14,129 bases of DNA from an uncultured Lachnospiraceae bacterium (GTDB taxonomy: Bacteria > Bacillota > Clostridia > Lachnospirales > Lachnospiraceae). A program made the translations under genes and the position numbers. The notes beneath the pieces are model-generated. The model was not told where the DNA came from, made no database searches, and saw nothing but the letters and a program-made list of their open reading frames with translations. Position 1 is the first letter of the stretch; each line of letters begins with the position of its first letter. The stretch spans positions 1 to 14,129 of the forward strand of contig CAJUJP010000050.1 in the NCBI GenBank assembly GCA_910586615.1. The letters are read 5' to 3'. Positions 13,897 through 14,129 of the stretch are shown here, piece after piece.

Positions 13897-14129
13897 ATGG
13901 AACAAAGACAGTATATCGGTAAGTACAAAGTACTTAAGCAATTGGGACAGGGCGGTGAGGGGAATGTATATCTGGTGCGGGATGAAATTTTAGACCGGCT
14001 GGCAGCAGTCAAGAAACTGCAGCCACAGCGAGGGGAAGTGAGAGTAAAGCAGCCGGAGGAGCAGGAAGGACGGTCAGGTAAGAGTTCGGAGAAGCAGGAA
14101 GCACAGTCAGGCAAGCGGACAGAGGAACA
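13897..14129 (+). CDS. Ser/Thr protein kinase, N-terminal part, cut by the window edge
   Basis: Only 77 codons are visible. Residues 10-40 are the start of a Hanks-type kinase domain: YKVLKQLGQGGEGNVYLVRD contains the glycine-rich ATP loop (17-22), and AAVKKL holds the invariant lysine (Lys39). Right after it, where the alphaC helix should come, is a hydrophilic stretch with an 11-residue tandem repeat (EEQEGRSGKSS, then EKQEAQSGKRT, then EE again) that runs off the window. AAGGGG about 11 bases upstream is a weak ribosome binding site. A 16-codon frame (13847-13897) ends with TGA overlapping the ATG as TGATG, so coupling is possible. It may be PrkC-like with an extracellular domain, but that part is not visible. 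Confidence 0.85.
   Translation, partial: MEQRQYIGKYKVLKQLGQGGEGNVYLVRDEILDRLAAVKKLQPQRGEVRVKQPEEQEGRSGKSSEKQEAQSGKRTEE
14055..14115 (+). repeat. In-frame 33-base-period tandem repeat in the kinase gene
   Basis: A 28-base block at 14055-14082 recurs at 14088-14115 with five changes, at a period of 33 bases (11 codons). The shared core is GCAGGAAG...GTCAGG.AAG. A third copy seems to begin at 14121 (GAGGAACA) before the window ends. Confidence 0.65.

Noticed and set aside
1..14129. CRISPR arrays, transposase genes or insertion-sequence ends
   Set aside because: No regularly spaced repeats with unique spacers, and no open frame with transposase or integrase motifs, was seen on either strand.

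Overview
The window looks like a chromosomal segment of a Gram-positive anaerobe of the class Clostridia, most likely Lachnospiraceae. The evidence is strong AGGAGG-type ribosome binding sites, the gene order pyrH-frr-uppS-cdsA-dxr-rseP, a clostridial-style bactofilin, and a PP2C phosphatase followed by a Hanks-type kinase. This assignment rests on gene content and remembered family sequences; no database search was run.

Region 1 (1-941) has no intact gene. It holds the open 3' part of an unrecognised gene (54-308), short A+T-rich repeats, a possible structured RNA, and a good rho-independent terminator (711-742). It looks like decayed accessory DNA.

Region 2 (942-4946) is one very large gene for a 1334-residue protein. 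It has an N-terminal SMEK domain (a predicted restriction-endonuclease-like module), a STAND-type P-loop NTPase, and a helical C-terminal part of about 800 residues. This is the layout of a stand-alone Avs-like anti-phage sensor/effector. The gene is visibly richer in A+T than the housekeeping genes after it, and it is the best candidate here for a poorly described system.

Region 3 (5057-8435) carries a membrane-anchored polysaccharide deacetylase, a bactofilin with a long acidic N-terminal extension, pyrH (UMP kinase) and frr (ribosome recycling factor). All are closely spaced on the + strand and may form one operon. A terminator-like hairpin follows frr, and a second hairpin with a T-run lies just ahead of uppS, so transcription may be attenuated there.

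Region 4 (8628-12674) is an envelope and isoprenoid cluster. UppS makes undecaprenyl diphosphate, CdsA makes CDP-diacylglycerol, Dxr makes MEP for isoprenoid precursors, and RseP is a site-2 intramembrane protease. Dxr supplies the pathway that feeds UppS, and the deacetylase and bactofilin upstream also belong to the envelope.

Region 5 (12675-14129) starts with a strong sigma-A-type promoter, followed by about 390 nt without a gene. That stretch holds three successive hairpins and a 15-bp A+T-rich tandem repeat. Then come a complete PP2C-type phosphatase and the start of a Ser/Thr kinase, cut by the window edge. The visible kinase N-lobe is interrupted by an in-frame 11-residue tandem repeat right after the ATP-binding lysine.
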